Shown piece after piece: positions 16,844-25,496 of a stretch of DNA of 64,000 nucleotides. Position numbers and translations under genes: made by a program. Below the pieces are notes generated by a model. It searched no databases and was not told where the DNA came from. It saw nothing but the letters and a program-made list of their open reading frames with translations. The DNA is from an uncultured Pirellulaceae bacterium (GTDB lineage Bacteria; Planctomycetota; Planctomycetia; Pirellulales; Pirellulaceae): contig CALDHM010000002.1 in assembly GCA_937941455.1 (NCBI GenBank), forward strand, positions 145,748-209,747, written 5' to 3'. Position 1 is the stretch's first letter; each line of letters starts with the position of its first letter.

Positions 16844-17592
16844 CGACACGCATCATTCCCTGCCTCGATTGCCGCGATGGCCGAGTGGTGAAGGGGATTC
16901 AATTCGGCAACTTGCGCGACGTGGGATCCCCTGCGGAGCAAGCCGCCTTGTACGAAAGCCAAGGCGCCGACGAAATCGTGCTGCTGGACGTGATCGCGAC
17001 AGTAGCGGGCCAAGCGGCCCAGGCGGAAACGATCCGCGCTGTGCGGCAGGCTCTTTCGATTCCGCTGACCGTGGGGGGCGGCGTGCGATCGATCGCCGAT
17101 GCCCGGCGTTTGCTCGATTGCGGAGCCGACAAGGTGTCGGTGAATACAGCCGCCGTGCAGAACCCCGATTTGATCGATCAGTTGGCCGACCAGTTCGGTC
17201 GCCAGTGCATCGTCTTGGCGGTCGATGCAGCCGCCTGCACAGGGGGGGGCTGGCACGTCGTCACGCACTCCGGGCGGCAACCGACGACCTGGGAAGTAGC
17301 CGACTGGTGCCAAGTGGGGGAGCAACGCGGAGCGGGGGAGATTCTGCTGACCAGTTGGGATCGGGACGGCACGCGCAGCGGTTATTGCTTGGACTTGCTA
17401 CGGCACGTGCGGAACGGTCTGGCGATTCCGCTGATCGCATCGGGGGGGGCCAACGGTCCGGAGCATTTGTGGGAAGCGATCGAGGCCGGTGCCGACGCGG
17501 TACTTGCCGCCAGCATTTTTCATTCAGGAGATTTTCGGGTGGACGAAGTCAAACGTTTTTTGAGTGCTCGCGGTGTCGAGGTGCGGCGATGA
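16837..17592 (+). CDS. hisF: Imidazole glycerol phosphate synthase, cyclase subunit (HisF)
   Basis: A 251-residue TIM barrel that makes imidazole-glycerol phosphate and AICAR from PRFAR and ammonia. The ATG at 16837 gives the canonical N-terminus (IIPCLDCRDGRVVKGIQF); longer frames upstream are shadows inside hisH. Catalytic Asp residues are seen in CLDCRDG and in LAVDAA, and phosphate-binding loops in GGGVRS and SGGANGPEHL. Two eight-base G runs (17242-17249, 17442-17449) encode Gly pairs. The last 13 codons are duplicated downstream (17628-17670). Confidence 0.95.
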   Translation: MLTTRIIPCLDCRDGRVVKGIQFGNLRDVGSPAEQAALYESQGADEIVLLDVIATVAGQAAQAETIRAVRQALSIPLTVGGGVRSIADARRLLDCGADKVSVNTAAVQNPDLIDQLADQFGRQCIVLAVDAAACTGGGWHVVTHSGRQPTTWEVADWCQVGEQRGAGEILLTSWDRDGTRSGYCLDLLRHVRNGLAIPLIASGGANGPEHLWEAIEAGADAVLAASIFHSGDFRVDEVKRFLSARGVEVRR

Positions 17593-17670
17593 TAGTGCTT
17601 TTGAGCAATTTCACTGTGCATCAGGCAAAACGTTTTTTGAGTGCCCGCGGTTCCGAGGTGCGACGATGAT
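17551..17670 (+). repeat. Partial tandem duplication at the hisF/hisA junction
   Basis: Two 43-base units, 17551-17593 and 17628-17670, differ at four positions. Unit 1 is the end of hisF with its stop; unit 2 ends at the start codon of hisA. The offset is 77 bases, so the copies lie in different frames. Each ends in GATGAT, which combines a stop and an ATG. Confidence 0.85.
17589..17669 (+). CDS. 26-codon chimeric mini-frame between hisF and hisA
   Basis: ATG at 17589 overlaps the hisF stop (ATGA), begins MIV like HisA and ends KRFLSARGSEVRR like HisF; its TGA overlaps the hisA ATG at 17666. It looks like the remains of a tandem duplication across the junction. It may keep ribosomes coupled from hisF to hisA, or it may be a relic without function. 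Confidence 0.35.
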   Translation: MIVLLSNFTVHQAKRFLSARGSEVRR

Positions 17671-18940
17671 TGTCCCGTCGATCGATATCATGAACGGCCG
17701 CACGGTGCAGCTCGTCGGTGGCCGCGACTTTGAATTGGACGCTGGGGATCCGCTGGCGTGGGCCGATCGCTTCGGGGTGGTCGGCGAAGTCGCGGTGGTC
17801 GACTTGGATGCTGCCCTCGGGCGGGGTTCCAACCGGGAGATCATCCAGCAGGTTTGCCAGCGTTGTCGCTGCCGCGTGGGGGGAGGGATTCGGTCGGTCG
17901 AGGCAGCCATCGCCTGGTTGGACGCCGGCGCCGAATCGGTCGTGTTGGGGACTGCGGCGCGACCTGAGATATTGCGGGACCTGCCTCGCGAGCGCGTCAT
18001 CGCTGCGCTCGATTCGGTCAATGACGAAGTGGTTGTCGAGGGATGGCAACGAGGGACGGGAGTCAATGTGCTGGAGCGGATCGCCGAATTAAAGCCGTAT
18101 GTGCACGGTTTTCTGGTGACCTTCGTGGAGCGCGAGGGACGTTTGGGAGGGACACGGCTCGACGCGGCCAGGGAAATCGCCAAGGCTGCAGCCGGAACGC
18201 GCGTCACGATCGCAGGTGGCGTTACGACGACTGCGGAAGTTGCCGAACTGGACCGGATGGGTTGCGATGCCCAGGTTGGGATGGCGCTCTACAAGGGATT
18301 GCTGCCGCTGGCGGAGGCCTTCGCGGCCCCCTTGATCAGCGATCGTCCGGATGGACTGTGGCCGACCGTGGTGGTCGATGAACACGATGTCGCCTTGGGC
18401 CTAGTCTATTCCAATTTGGAAAGCCTGCGGCAATCGCTCGCGACTCGGCGTGGCGTCTACTACTCGCGCAGTCGGCAGGGACTTTGGACGAAGGGGGAAA
18501 CGTCGGGAGCGACACAACAGTTGCTCGAGGTTTCGGCCGATTGCGATCGCGATGCGTTGCGATTTCGTGTGCGGCAAGCCGGAGCGGGCTTCTGCCATTT
18601 GGACACGCGATCCTGTTGGGGGGGGGCGGGAATCGTGCCGAGTCTCGCCCGTCGGCTCCGCAGCTATCGAGACAACGCACCCAGTGGGTCCTACACGCAA
18701 CGGCTGCTACGCGATCCCGAGTTGCTGCGTCAAAAGCTGTTGGAAGAAGCCCGCGAACTTGCGGCGGCCGCGACCGCCGAGGAAGTCGTTCACGAGGCGG
18801 CCGATGTCCTCTACTTCGTCCTGGCGAAACTCGCCGCCGAGGATCTGGCTTGGGAGTCGCTCGAAACCGTCTTGGACGCGCGGCGGAAGCGCGTGTCGCG
18901 GCGGCCGGGAGATGCCAAACCGAACTCAGCGAACATTTAG
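17666..18940 (+). CDS. hisA: Trifunctional HisA-HisI-HisE fusion
   Basis: A 424-residue fusion of three his enzymes. Residues 1-225 are a divergent HisA barrel (ProFAR isomerase): SIDIMNGRTVQLVGG with Asp7, VGGGIRSVEAA, ALDSVNDEVVVEGW with Asp116, and IAGGVTTTAEV; the usual TDIxRDG loop reads TFVEREG. Residues about 228-322 are HisI (phosphoribosyl-AMP cyclohydrolase): YYSRSRQGLWTKGETSG, the metal Asp/Cys site ADCDRDAL at 290-297, CH at 310-311 and Cys317. Residues about 324-408 are HisE (phosphoribosyl-ATP pyrophosphatase): LLEEARELAAAA and HEAADVLYFVL. HisI-HisE fusions are common; joining to HisA is unusual. The three activities would turn phosphoribosyl-ATP into PRFAR in one protein. Confidence 0.93.
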   Translation: MIVPSIDIMNGRTVQLVGGRDFELDAGDPLAWADRFGVVGEVAVVDLDAALGRGSNREIIQQVCQRCRCRVGGGIRSVEAAIAWLDAGAESVVLGTAARPEILRDLPRERVIAALDSVNDEVVVEGWQRGTGVNVLERIAELKPYVHGFLVTFVEREGRLGGTRLDAAREIAKAAAGTRVTIAGGVTTTAEVAELDRMGCDAQVGMALYKGLLPLAEAFAAPLISDRPDGLWPTVVVDEHDVALGLVYSNLESLRQSLATRRGVYYSRSRQGLWTKGETSGATQQLLEVSADCDRDALRFRVRQAGAGFCHLDTRSCWGGAGIVPSLARRLRSYRDNAPSGSYTQRLLRDPELLRQKLLEEARELAAAATAEEVVHEAADVLYFVLAKLAAEDLAWESLETVLDARRKRVSRRPGDAKPNSANI

Positions 18941-19078
18941 GCGAGCGGCAAATAGGGAGTTACCTTCACCGGATGATAGATGCCAAGCAAGACTATCGTC
19001 TGGCGATAGTAGCAACGGTATGTTTTCAATTGTCGCTCGCCTTGAACGTCACTACAACATTTGCCAAGGATCCACGTC

Positions 19079-20332
19079 ATGCTGAAGCGCATCACCATCG
19101 ATGAACTGGAATCGACATTGCGGCCGGCCGTCGATACGGAAACGCTGCTCGTCGCCCGGCGACTGTTGGAAGAGATCGCGCGGGATGGCACTTCAGGGCT
19201 GATCGCCGCCATCGAAAAGTTCGAAAATCGGCGTGGCGATCGGTTGACTTTGGGACCGGCAGAATTCGCTGAGGCTTATCAAGTCGTTCCCCGCGCGGAA
19301 CGAGAGTTGCTGGAACGGGTCGCAGGAAGAATCGCGCGCTTTGCGGAGGCCCAAAAGTTGAGCCTCGGTTCGGTATCGCTCCCGATCGACGGAGGGGCGG
19401 CAGGACACGACTGGTTTCCGCTGCAGAGTGCAGGTTGCTACGTCCCCGGCGGCCGCTTTCCGCTGGTTTCGAGTTTATTAATGACGGCCGTGACGGCGCG
19501 AGTGGCTGGCGTCGAGCAGGTCTGGGTGGCTTCGCCCGTGGCCTCGCCGCTGATGCTGGCCGCCGCGGCTGTGGCGAAGGCCGATGGATTTCTGTGGTGC
19601 GGCGGCGTGCAGGCGATCGCGGCGCTGGCGTACGGGATCGGAGGAGTTCCCCGTTGCGATGCGATTGTCGGCCCCGGAAATCGGTGGGTGACCGCCGCGA
19701 AGTTCTTGGTTTCCGATCGACTGCGGATCGACATGCTGGCCGGCCCCTCGGAATTGCTCGTGTTGGCGGACGGGACGGCACGCCCGGAGGTGATTGCTGC
19801 CGACTTGCTCGCGCAGGCCGAGCATGATGTCGACGCGCGGCCGATGCTGATCACCGATTCAGCGGATCTCGCCGCGGCTGTCGATGCCGAATTGCGACGG
19901 CAAACGGAACAACTAGCCACTCGCGAAAATTGTCAGGCAGCTCTGAACAATGGATTCACCATGATCGTGCGCACCTGGGAGGAAGCGGTGGTGGCCTGCC
20001 AGCGCATCGCGCCGGAACATCTAGAGGTCCAGGTCGCGGAGCCCGCGGGCTTGGCGCCACGTTTGACCAAATGTGGGTGCTTGTTTATTGGGGGGAACTC
20101 CGCCGAGGCGCTTGGGGACTACGGCGCGGGGCCGAACCACGTTTTGCCCACCGGAGGGACCGCCCGCTTCGCCTCGGGCTTGGCGGTAGAAACGCTGATG
20201 CGTCGGCAGACTTGGCTGCGGATCGACGATGTCGAGTCCGCTCAAGGGACGGTCGCCGACGCGTTGGCGATGGCCGAACTGGAGGGCTTGCCGGGGCATG
20301 CGGCGAGCGCACGATTGCGCGTGAGATCCTAA
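19079..20332 (+). CDS. hisD: Histidinol dehydrogenase (HisD)
   Basis: A 417-residue zinc enzyme that oxidises histidinol to histidine with two NAD+, the last step of the pathway. The ATG at 19079 has AAGGA at 8 bases. Seen: CYVPGGRFPLVSSLLMTAV, VGPGNRWVTAAKFLV, IDMLAGPSELLV, the zinc ligands Gln and His in LLAQAEHDVDA, PEHLEV, and Asp/His in GDYGAGPNHVLPT. It lies 138 bases after hisA-I-E; the gap holds a seven-pair hairpin (18993-19011) without a T tract. Last gene of the his operon. Confidence 0.95.
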   Translation: MLKRITIDELESTLRPAVDTETLLVARRLLEEIARDGTSGLIAAIEKFENRRGDRLTLGPAEFAEAYQVVPRAERELLERVAGRIARFAEAQKLSLGSVSLPIDGGAAGHDWFPLQSAGCYVPGGRFPLVSSLLMTAVTARVAGVEQVWVASPVASPLMLAAAAVAKADGFLWCGGVQAIAALAYGIGGVPRCDAIVGPGNRWVTAAKFLVSDRLRIDMLAGPSELLVLADGTARPEVIAADLLAQAEHDVDARPMLITDSADLAAAVDAELRRQTEQLATRENCQAALNNGFTMIVRTWEEAVVACQRIAPEHLEVQVAEPAGLAPRLTKCGCLFIGGNSAEALGDYGAGPNHVLPTGGTARFASGLAVETLMRRQTWLRIDDVESAQGTVADALAMAELEGLPGHAASARLRVRS

Positions 20333-20438
20333 GCGGTTGCGACATTGCGTTGGATGTCGCGGCGAGGCGACGGTTGAATAGTGGGTCGCTTGGCGGCACA
20401 ATGAGAGCCTCGCCGGATTACTTGCAAGGAATCTACCG

Positions 20439-21398
20439 ATGGCCGACTCACTTGCCAAACGCCAAGCTCGCTACTACCAAGTCCTGGAACCGATTCGCGA
20501 GCGAGATCGATTCACATCGAAAGAGATCGTGTCGGCATGCCGCGAGCTTTCGGCAGTCTTTGTCGATCGCGTCTTGAAACAAATGACTGATGACGGTTGG
20601 CTTGTCAGCAGCTTCGACGGCAGCACTACGAATTACTCTTGGGCCCAATCGCGCTCGGAGTTCGCGTCCGAGATTTGGCTGAAGAAACGATTCGGTTCGA
20701 CGGTGCTGGCGGCACCGGAACAAGAGCGGCCGCGCGAGCGGCTCCTGCGGTTGGGGGCCGAAGCGCTGAAGACGTCGGAACTACTGGCGATCTTGATCCG
20801 CGTCGGTCGTCCAGGTGAATCGGCGGTCGCGGCCGGTGAAAAACTAGCTGGCGCCTTCGCCGACGATTTGGCGAAACTGAAAAATCACAGTCAAGCGGAA
20901 TTGCGGAAAATTTCTCCTGTCGTTTCGGTCGGAGTCTACTGTCAAATCATGGCGGCAATCGAGTTAGGCCGACGCGTTGCCGAAGCGATCGAACAGCGGC
21001 CTGACAGCAATTTGCGTCTCGATAATGTCCCGGCCGCTGTGGATTACTGCCGCAGGAAATTTCGCAGGCTTGCCCTTGATGCCGTTCGCGAGGAATTTCA
21101 TATCGTGACCCTCAACACGAAACTGATTCCCATCGCAACTCATTTGATCACTGTGGGAACGCTGGATGCGAGTTTGGTTCATCCCCGCGAGATTTTTACG
21201 AAAGCGATTCGGGATTCGGCCGCGGCGATCATTTTGGTGCACAACCATCCATCGGGGGATCCCACTCCCAGTCGCGAAGATCTGGCCGTGACGCGACGGC
21301 TCCGCCAGGCCGCAGAGATTATCGGGATTCGCATCGTGGACCACATCGTCGTGGCCAGCTCGAATTGCGTCAGCATTACGGAATGGGAAGGGAATTGA
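20439..21398 (+). CDS. radC: RadC family JAMM-domain protein with N-terminal winged helix
   Basis: A 319-residue protein. Residues about 105-180 match the helix-hairpin-helix part of the RadC/UPF0758 family (ERLLRLGAEALKTSELLAILIRVG), and about 195-317 the JAMM/MPN metalloprotease-like domain: Glu in REEFHIVTLN and the metal motif HNHPSGDPTPSRED. The family name refers to DNA repair, but its biochemical activity is unsettled. Unusually, residues 1-75 add a winged-helix-like domain (FTSKEIVSACRELSAVFVDRVLKQMTDDGWL). The ATG has AAGGA at 8 bases. It follows hisD by 106 bases and may be transcribed from it. Confidence 0.88.
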   Translation: MADSLAKRQARYYQVLEPIRERDRFTSKEIVSACRELSAVFVDRVLKQMTDDGWLVSSFDGSTTNYSWAQSRSEFASEIWLKKRFGSTVLAAPEQERPRERLLRLGAEALKTSELLAILIRVGRPGESAVAAGEKLAGAFADDLAKLKNHSQAELRKISPVVSVGVYCQIMAAIELGRRVAEAIEQRPDSNLRLDNVPAAVDYCRRKFRRLALDAVREEFHIVTLNTKLIPIATHLITVGTLDASLVHPREIFTKAIRDSAAAIILVHNHPSGDPTPSREDLAVTRRLRQAAEIIGIRIVDHIVVASSNCVSITEWEGN

Positions 21399-21487
21399 CG
21401 GGCGGATTCGCTCGTACCGTACGGCTGGAGATAGGACGGGTCTGGATTAGCGCGATGCGTCAGCGAGGTCTCTTTTCTCAGGAGCTC

Positions 21488-22756
21488 TCACTTGCTGTCG
21501 CCACGTGCTGTTGCCAATCGGCGCCGGTAAATTTCGACTTGGGTCTGCTCGGCGACCAGTTCGGCAGCAAGTTCCAACAGACGCAAACGATTCTCGACGT
21601 GCTGGGCGAAGTCGAGGGGACGATCATCCTTGGCCGCTTCGGCGGCCAGCAACGAATCGTGTAGACTTTCGATCTCCCGCAGCTTCAGTTCGGCCACGCG
21701 CTGATGTCGGGCCAGTCCGTGATACGCCTCGCGAATCTCCAAGGCGATCTCGCGGCGTTTGAGATCCGCCAACTCGGAAAGCTGTCGGCGTCGATGCTCG
21801 GCCGTGGCTTGCTTCAGGCATTCGATTTCTTGTTTAAGCGCACATTGCCAAAGTTTCGCCGAAGCTGGAATGTTCGGGGCCGCGCCGAGCAGTGGTTGGG
21901 TGGTTGCCGCGAGGTTCGTGAAGTTATCCGGTGAAACTTGATCGGCCCCTGCCGCTAGGGTTTCTATCGCTTGCAAGTCCCCGCGTGACGCTGGTTCGGC
22001 CAGTAGGGCTTCGAGAGGGGGGAGCTCGGCGATTGGATTATTGTCAAGTGTGCCCCAAATCGGACGGGCCTCGTCAGGCGTCACGTGCAATAAGAACTCC
22101 AGCCCGGCGATGGCCCGTTGTTGTTGATACACCAATTCTTCGATTTTTTGCTCGAGGCGCATGCATTGCCGATCGAGCTCCGCAGTGTCGCCGGAGATCG
22201 GCAGACCCGTAGCGCGAAATTTTTCGACAATCGCCTGCGACTCATTGAGGAGCGATTGCGATTCGGCCAGCAAGGGCTGCACGGCATAAATCTGCATCAG
22301 ACTGAGCAAGGTCTCTTCCGCCTTGGCGGCGTGCGCCGCACGCTCGTATTCCTCCCGCTGAGCCAGGGCGACGACGAGCGGATGTTGTGTTCCCAATCGC
22401 GACGCGAGCCAATCGCGATGTTGTGCCAGCTGGTTGGCAAGCGGCGCGTTGGTCCTGCCAAGGCGTCGGCACTCGTCATAGGTCAACAAACGGAGTGACT
22501 CTGGCTGTGGGCTTGTCACCGGAGCACCAGCGATCGGCTCGTCGATTCCCCGCAGGATGATTACCGGTCGGTCGGTGTAAGCGATGATCGGCAGGGACGT
22601 CGCAGCAGCAGGCGGTTGCACAACATTCGGGGGACAACAAGTTCCCCGTCGTTTGTGAGCGCAGCCGGCGACCAGGATCGCGCACAAAACGGCTATCCAG
22701 AGTGTGCCTCCGGGGCCGGAGACGGTCTTGAAGTTGCGGGCCGGGCTCATGTCCAC
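21488..22756 (-). CDS. Coiled-coil lipoprotein, TolC-like
   Basis: A 422-residue predicted lipoprotein: hydrophobic segment LWIAVLCAILVAGC with the lipobox Cys near residue 32. The mature part is long alpha-helices with heptad character (about 120-210 and 300-415). The order of helices with repeated hairpins resembles the outer-membrane efflux (TolC) fold, but I see no clear beta-barrel strands, so the assignment is weak. It is transcribed divergently from the Tat oxidoreductase gene and convergently with radC. Confidence 0.75.
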   Translation of the reverse strand: MDMSPARNFKTVSGPGGTLWIAVLCAILVAGCAHKRRGTCCPPNVVQPPAAATSLPIIAYTDRPVIILRGIDEPIAGAPVTSPQPESLRLLTYDECRRLGRTNAPLANQLAQHRDWLASRLGTQHPLVVALAQREEYERAAHAAKAEETLLSLMQIYAVQPLLAESQSLLNESQAIVEKFRATGLPISGDTAELDRQCMRLEQKIEELVYQQQRAIAGLEFLLHVTPDEARPIWGTLDNNPIAELPPLEALLAEPASRGDLQAIETLAAGADQVSPDNFTNLAATTQPLLGAAPNIPASAKLWQCALKQEIECLKQATAEHRRRQLSELADLKRREIALEIREAYHGLARHQRVAELKLREIESLHDSLLAAEAAKDDRPLDFAQHVENRLRLLELAAELVAEQTQVEIYRRRLATARGDSK

Positions 22757-23213
22757 TCGCTGAGGCCGAACGATGGCAGACGACGGATTCTTCGGACTTT
22801 ATCGTCGGTGCTGATTTTTCACTTTGATCGAAACAGGACGGTTTTTCGGCAGGTCCCTGGGGCTGAAGATTAGGAAAACTCTGCGGCCGCACTTTCGGAA
22901 CAATCGTTAAACTTCAGGGCTCTGCTGTCAGCCGATCGGCGACCGTTGGTCGGTTGGTTGGCTCGTACCGAACGGCACAATTGGCGAGTTTGGCAGCTTG
23001 GCAACTCAAGCGAATGTCTGACCTGAGGTGAGTCCCGACACCGTTAGCAACGGTAACCCGACGGGTCCACGAGGGCCCTTTTTGTGAACGGCTTTTTGCC
23101 GGTGCGCCGAAATGGCTTTCCAGGAGAGGGCTGCTGCCTTTACCGAACCGGGCGATTCCGAAGTTGTGGTAAACTGAGGGTTTCAACTCCTCAATTCGAT
23201 CACGGAGAACCCA
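22757..23213. other. 457-base divergent intergenic region
   Basis: Lies between the lipoprotein gene (minus) and the Gfo/Idh/MocA gene (plus). It contains a family A repeat at 23037-23075. No convincing promoter pair was found. Confidence 0.4.
23037..23075 (+). repeat. Dispersed repeat family A, copy 3
   Basis: Core GCAACGGTAACCCGACGGG followed by TCCACGAGGG. This is one of two copies in a divergent region rather than behind a gene. Confidence 0.55.
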
Positions 23214-24662
23214 ATGATGTACTCGATCTCACGCCGACGATTTCTGGCAAGCTGCGGGGCGACCGCTGTGGCCGCAGCCTATCGCCCCAAGGCACAAATT
23301 ATGGGTGCCAACGAACAACTGCGTGTCGGCGTGATCGGTTTCGGCGGTCGAGGGCAGGCGTTGATCAACGGTGTCCGCGCATCGAAGTCGGCGCGGCTGG
23401 TGGCCTTGTGCGATGTCGACACCAAGGTGTTGCATGGATTCGAACCGGGTCAGACCGAATGGTTTCGGACACAAGATTTTCGCAACATCCTCGATCGCGA
23501 CGATATCGATGCGATTCTTTCGGCGACACCCAATCATTGGCACGCCTTGCTCACCGTGTTGAGTTGCCAAGCCGGTAAGCATGTCTATATAGAGAAACCC
23601 ATTTCTCACAACATGTGGGAAAGTCGCCAGATCGTGGCCGCCTCGCGCCGGTATGATCGCATTGTCCAAGCCGGGTTCCAAAATCGCTCAGATACGGCGC
23701 TGATCCCCTTTTTTGAAGCCCTCCATCGCGGCGACTTCGGCGCCGTGCAGCACGTGCGGGGAACGTGCTATCGCGATCGCGATTCGATTGGCCGGATAGA
23801 CCAGCCACTGCAAATTCCTCCCACGATCGATTACAACCTGTGGCTCGGCCCCGCCGCGGATCAACCGCTCTATCGACCAAAGCTCCACTACGATTGGCAC
23901 TGGGATTTCAACACCGGAAATGGCGATGTGGGGAATCAAGGGCCGCATGAATGGGACCTGATGAATTGGGCCTTGGGCGATACGCCCGAGTTGCCGACGA
24001 AGATTACCGCGGTGGGCAATCGGTTCTCATGGAATGATGCGGGGAATACGCCGAACGTGCTCGCGTGCTGGGGTGAAATGAACGGGGTCCCCGTCGCGTT
24101 CGAGGTGGTGAACCTGAAAAAATCAGCGACGCCGCCACAGGGTGTCGGCGTCGGGGTGATCATCACTACCGACCAAGGAGTTTTCACCGGTGGACGTGGC
24201 GGGGGGAAATTCACGTTCCATGATGGCGAGGTTCGGGAGTTTCGGCAGTCGCCGACGCAAAAGGGGGATGCGACCGTCGACCATATTCAGAACTTTATTC
24301 ACGCGATTGCCAACCACCAAAGGTCCCTACAGCGATCGGAGGCGGCCGTCGCTGCCAAGTCCTCGGCGATGGCTCACATGGCGAATATCTCGTATTGTTT
24401 GGGAAGCCCTCAAAGCGCGGCCTTCGCGGCAGCGGCAGGTGCTGACGCGGAACACATTCGGGAAATGCTGTCTCGATTGTTGCCAGTTCCCGAGCGGTAT
24501 GCCGAGAGCCAGAAGCGGAACCTGTCCCCCGATACCTGGATCGTCGGATCAGAATTGACCTTTGACAACAGGACTGGCCAATTCAGCGGCAACCGTGCTG
24601 ACGAAGCGAATCAGAAAATGACCCGCGAATATCGCGAAGCCTTTCATTTTCCCGCAATTTAA
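23214..24662 (+). CDS. Gfo/Idh/MocA family oxidoreductase, Tat-exported
   Basis: A 482-residue NAD(P)-binding protein of the Gfo/Idh/MocA group. A twin-arginine signal SRRRFLASCGATAVAAAY occupies residues 5-22, typical of the planctomycete periplasmic members. The Rossmann fold follows with VGVIGFGGRGQALI near 37, and the conserved EKPISHN loop (Lys proposed as catalytic in the family) near 127. The C-terminal alpha/beta domain holds WHWDFNTGNGDVGNQGPHEWD, typical of the exported subgroup. The substrate is unknown; other members act on sugars or inositols. Monocistronic. Confidence 0.92.
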   Translation: MMYSISRRRFLASCGATAVAAAYRPKAQIMGANEQLRVGVIGFGGRGQALINGVRASKSARLVALCDVDTKVLHGFEPGQTEWFRTQDFRNILDRDDIDAILSATPNHWHALLTVLSCQAGKHVYIEKPISHNMWESRQIVAASRRYDRIVQAGFQNRSDTALIPFFEALHRGDFGAVQHVRGTCYRDRDSIGRIDQPLQIPPTIDYNLWLGPAADQPLYRPKLHYDWHWDFNTGNGDVGNQGPHEWDLMNWALGDTPELPTKITAVGNRFSWNDAGNTPNVLACWGEMNGVPVAFEVVNLKKSATPPQGVGVGVIITTDQGVFTGGRGGGKFTFHDGEVREFRQSPTQKGDATVDHIQNFIHAIANHQRSLQRSEAAVAAKSSAMAHMANISYCLGSPQSAAFAAAAGADAEHIREMLSRLLPVPERYAESQKRNLSPDTWIVGSELTFDNRTGQFSGNRADEANQKMTREYREAFHFPAI

Positions 24663-24753
24663 CAGGCGATCGGGGTGGGATCGGTGAATTGAGCGCTCCG
24701 CCAGCGGATTGTGTAGAATTATGAAATCAACAAGTCGAACTCGGAGCAATCCT

Positions 24754-25473
24754 ATGCTGCAGAAAACTTGGATCATCGCCATCGGATTGGCAATCGTCGT
24801 GGCCTTTGCTTGGCTCAGCATGGCCAACTCCGGATATTCGATTCAGGATCCGATCGATAGCAAGGCGAACGCCCGGAAAAAATCAACAAAGACTCAAGCG
24901 GATACCACCCAACAAGAGGGAGAAGTCACCATGGAAACGGCGACCTTCGGCAACGGTTGTTTCTGGTGCACCGAAGCCGTGTTTCTGCGATTGAAAGGAG
25001 TGGCTTCGGTTCGCTCCGGCTACAGCGGCGGGCAGGCTCCCAACCCGACCTATGATCAGGTTTGCACGGGGACAACGGGGCATGCCGAAGTCATTCAAAT
25101 TCAATTCAATCCGAACGAAATCAGCTACGACCAATTACTCGAAGTGTTTTTCTCGACTCATGATCCGACGACGCTGAATCGACAAGGGCCCGATATCGGT
25201 CCGCAGTACCGGTCGGTGATTTTCTATCACAACGAACAACAAAAGGAACGGGCTGAGTTGGCCAAAAGCGAATTGGACAAAAGCAAGGTCTTCAAGCAAC
25301 CAATCGTGACTGAAATCACGGCGTTCACAGAGTTCTATCCCGCCGAGGATTACCACCAGAACTTCTTTGCCCGCAATCCCGGCAACCAGTACTGCATGGT
25401 GCAAGCGGTCCCTAAAATTCGCAAGATCAAAAAGGTCTTTGCGGATCTCTTGAAGGAAGAGTACAAACGTTGA
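24754..25473 (+). CDS. msrA: Peptide-methionine (S)-S-oxide reductase with export signal
   Basis: A 239-residue protein. The ATG at 24754 (GGAG 7 bases upstream) begins a hydrophobic segment (WIIAIGLAIVVAFAWLSMA), then a linker with Lys-rich stretch, then the MsrA domain from about residue 62. The catalytic motif is GCFWC with Cys69; GYSGGQAPNPTYDQVCTGTTGHAEVI and the YHQNF motif follow. MsrA repairs oxidised methionine. The N-terminal segment implies that this copy acts outside the cytoplasm, anchored or secreted. The next gene, for a haem protein, begins within a few bases. Confidence 0.93.
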   Translation: MLQKTWIIAIGLAIVVAFAWLSMANSGYSIQDPIDSKANARKKSTKTQADTTQQEGEVTMETATFGNGCFWCTEAVFLRLKGVASVRSGYSGGQAPNPTYDQVCTGTTGHAEVIQIQFNPNEISYDQLLEVFFSTHDPTTLNRQGPDIGPQYRSVIFYHNEQQKERAELAKSELDKSKVFKQPIVTEITAFTEFYPAEDYHQNFFARNPGNQYCMVQAVPKIRKIKKVFADLLKEEYKR

Positions 25474-25496
25474 TCGAAAAGAGTTGCAACGCACCG

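Noticed and set aside
16734..17669. 311-codon Arg-rich frame overlapping hisH and hisF
   Set aside because: Out-of-frame shadow of hisF; only its last 26 codons, across the duplication, are of interest.
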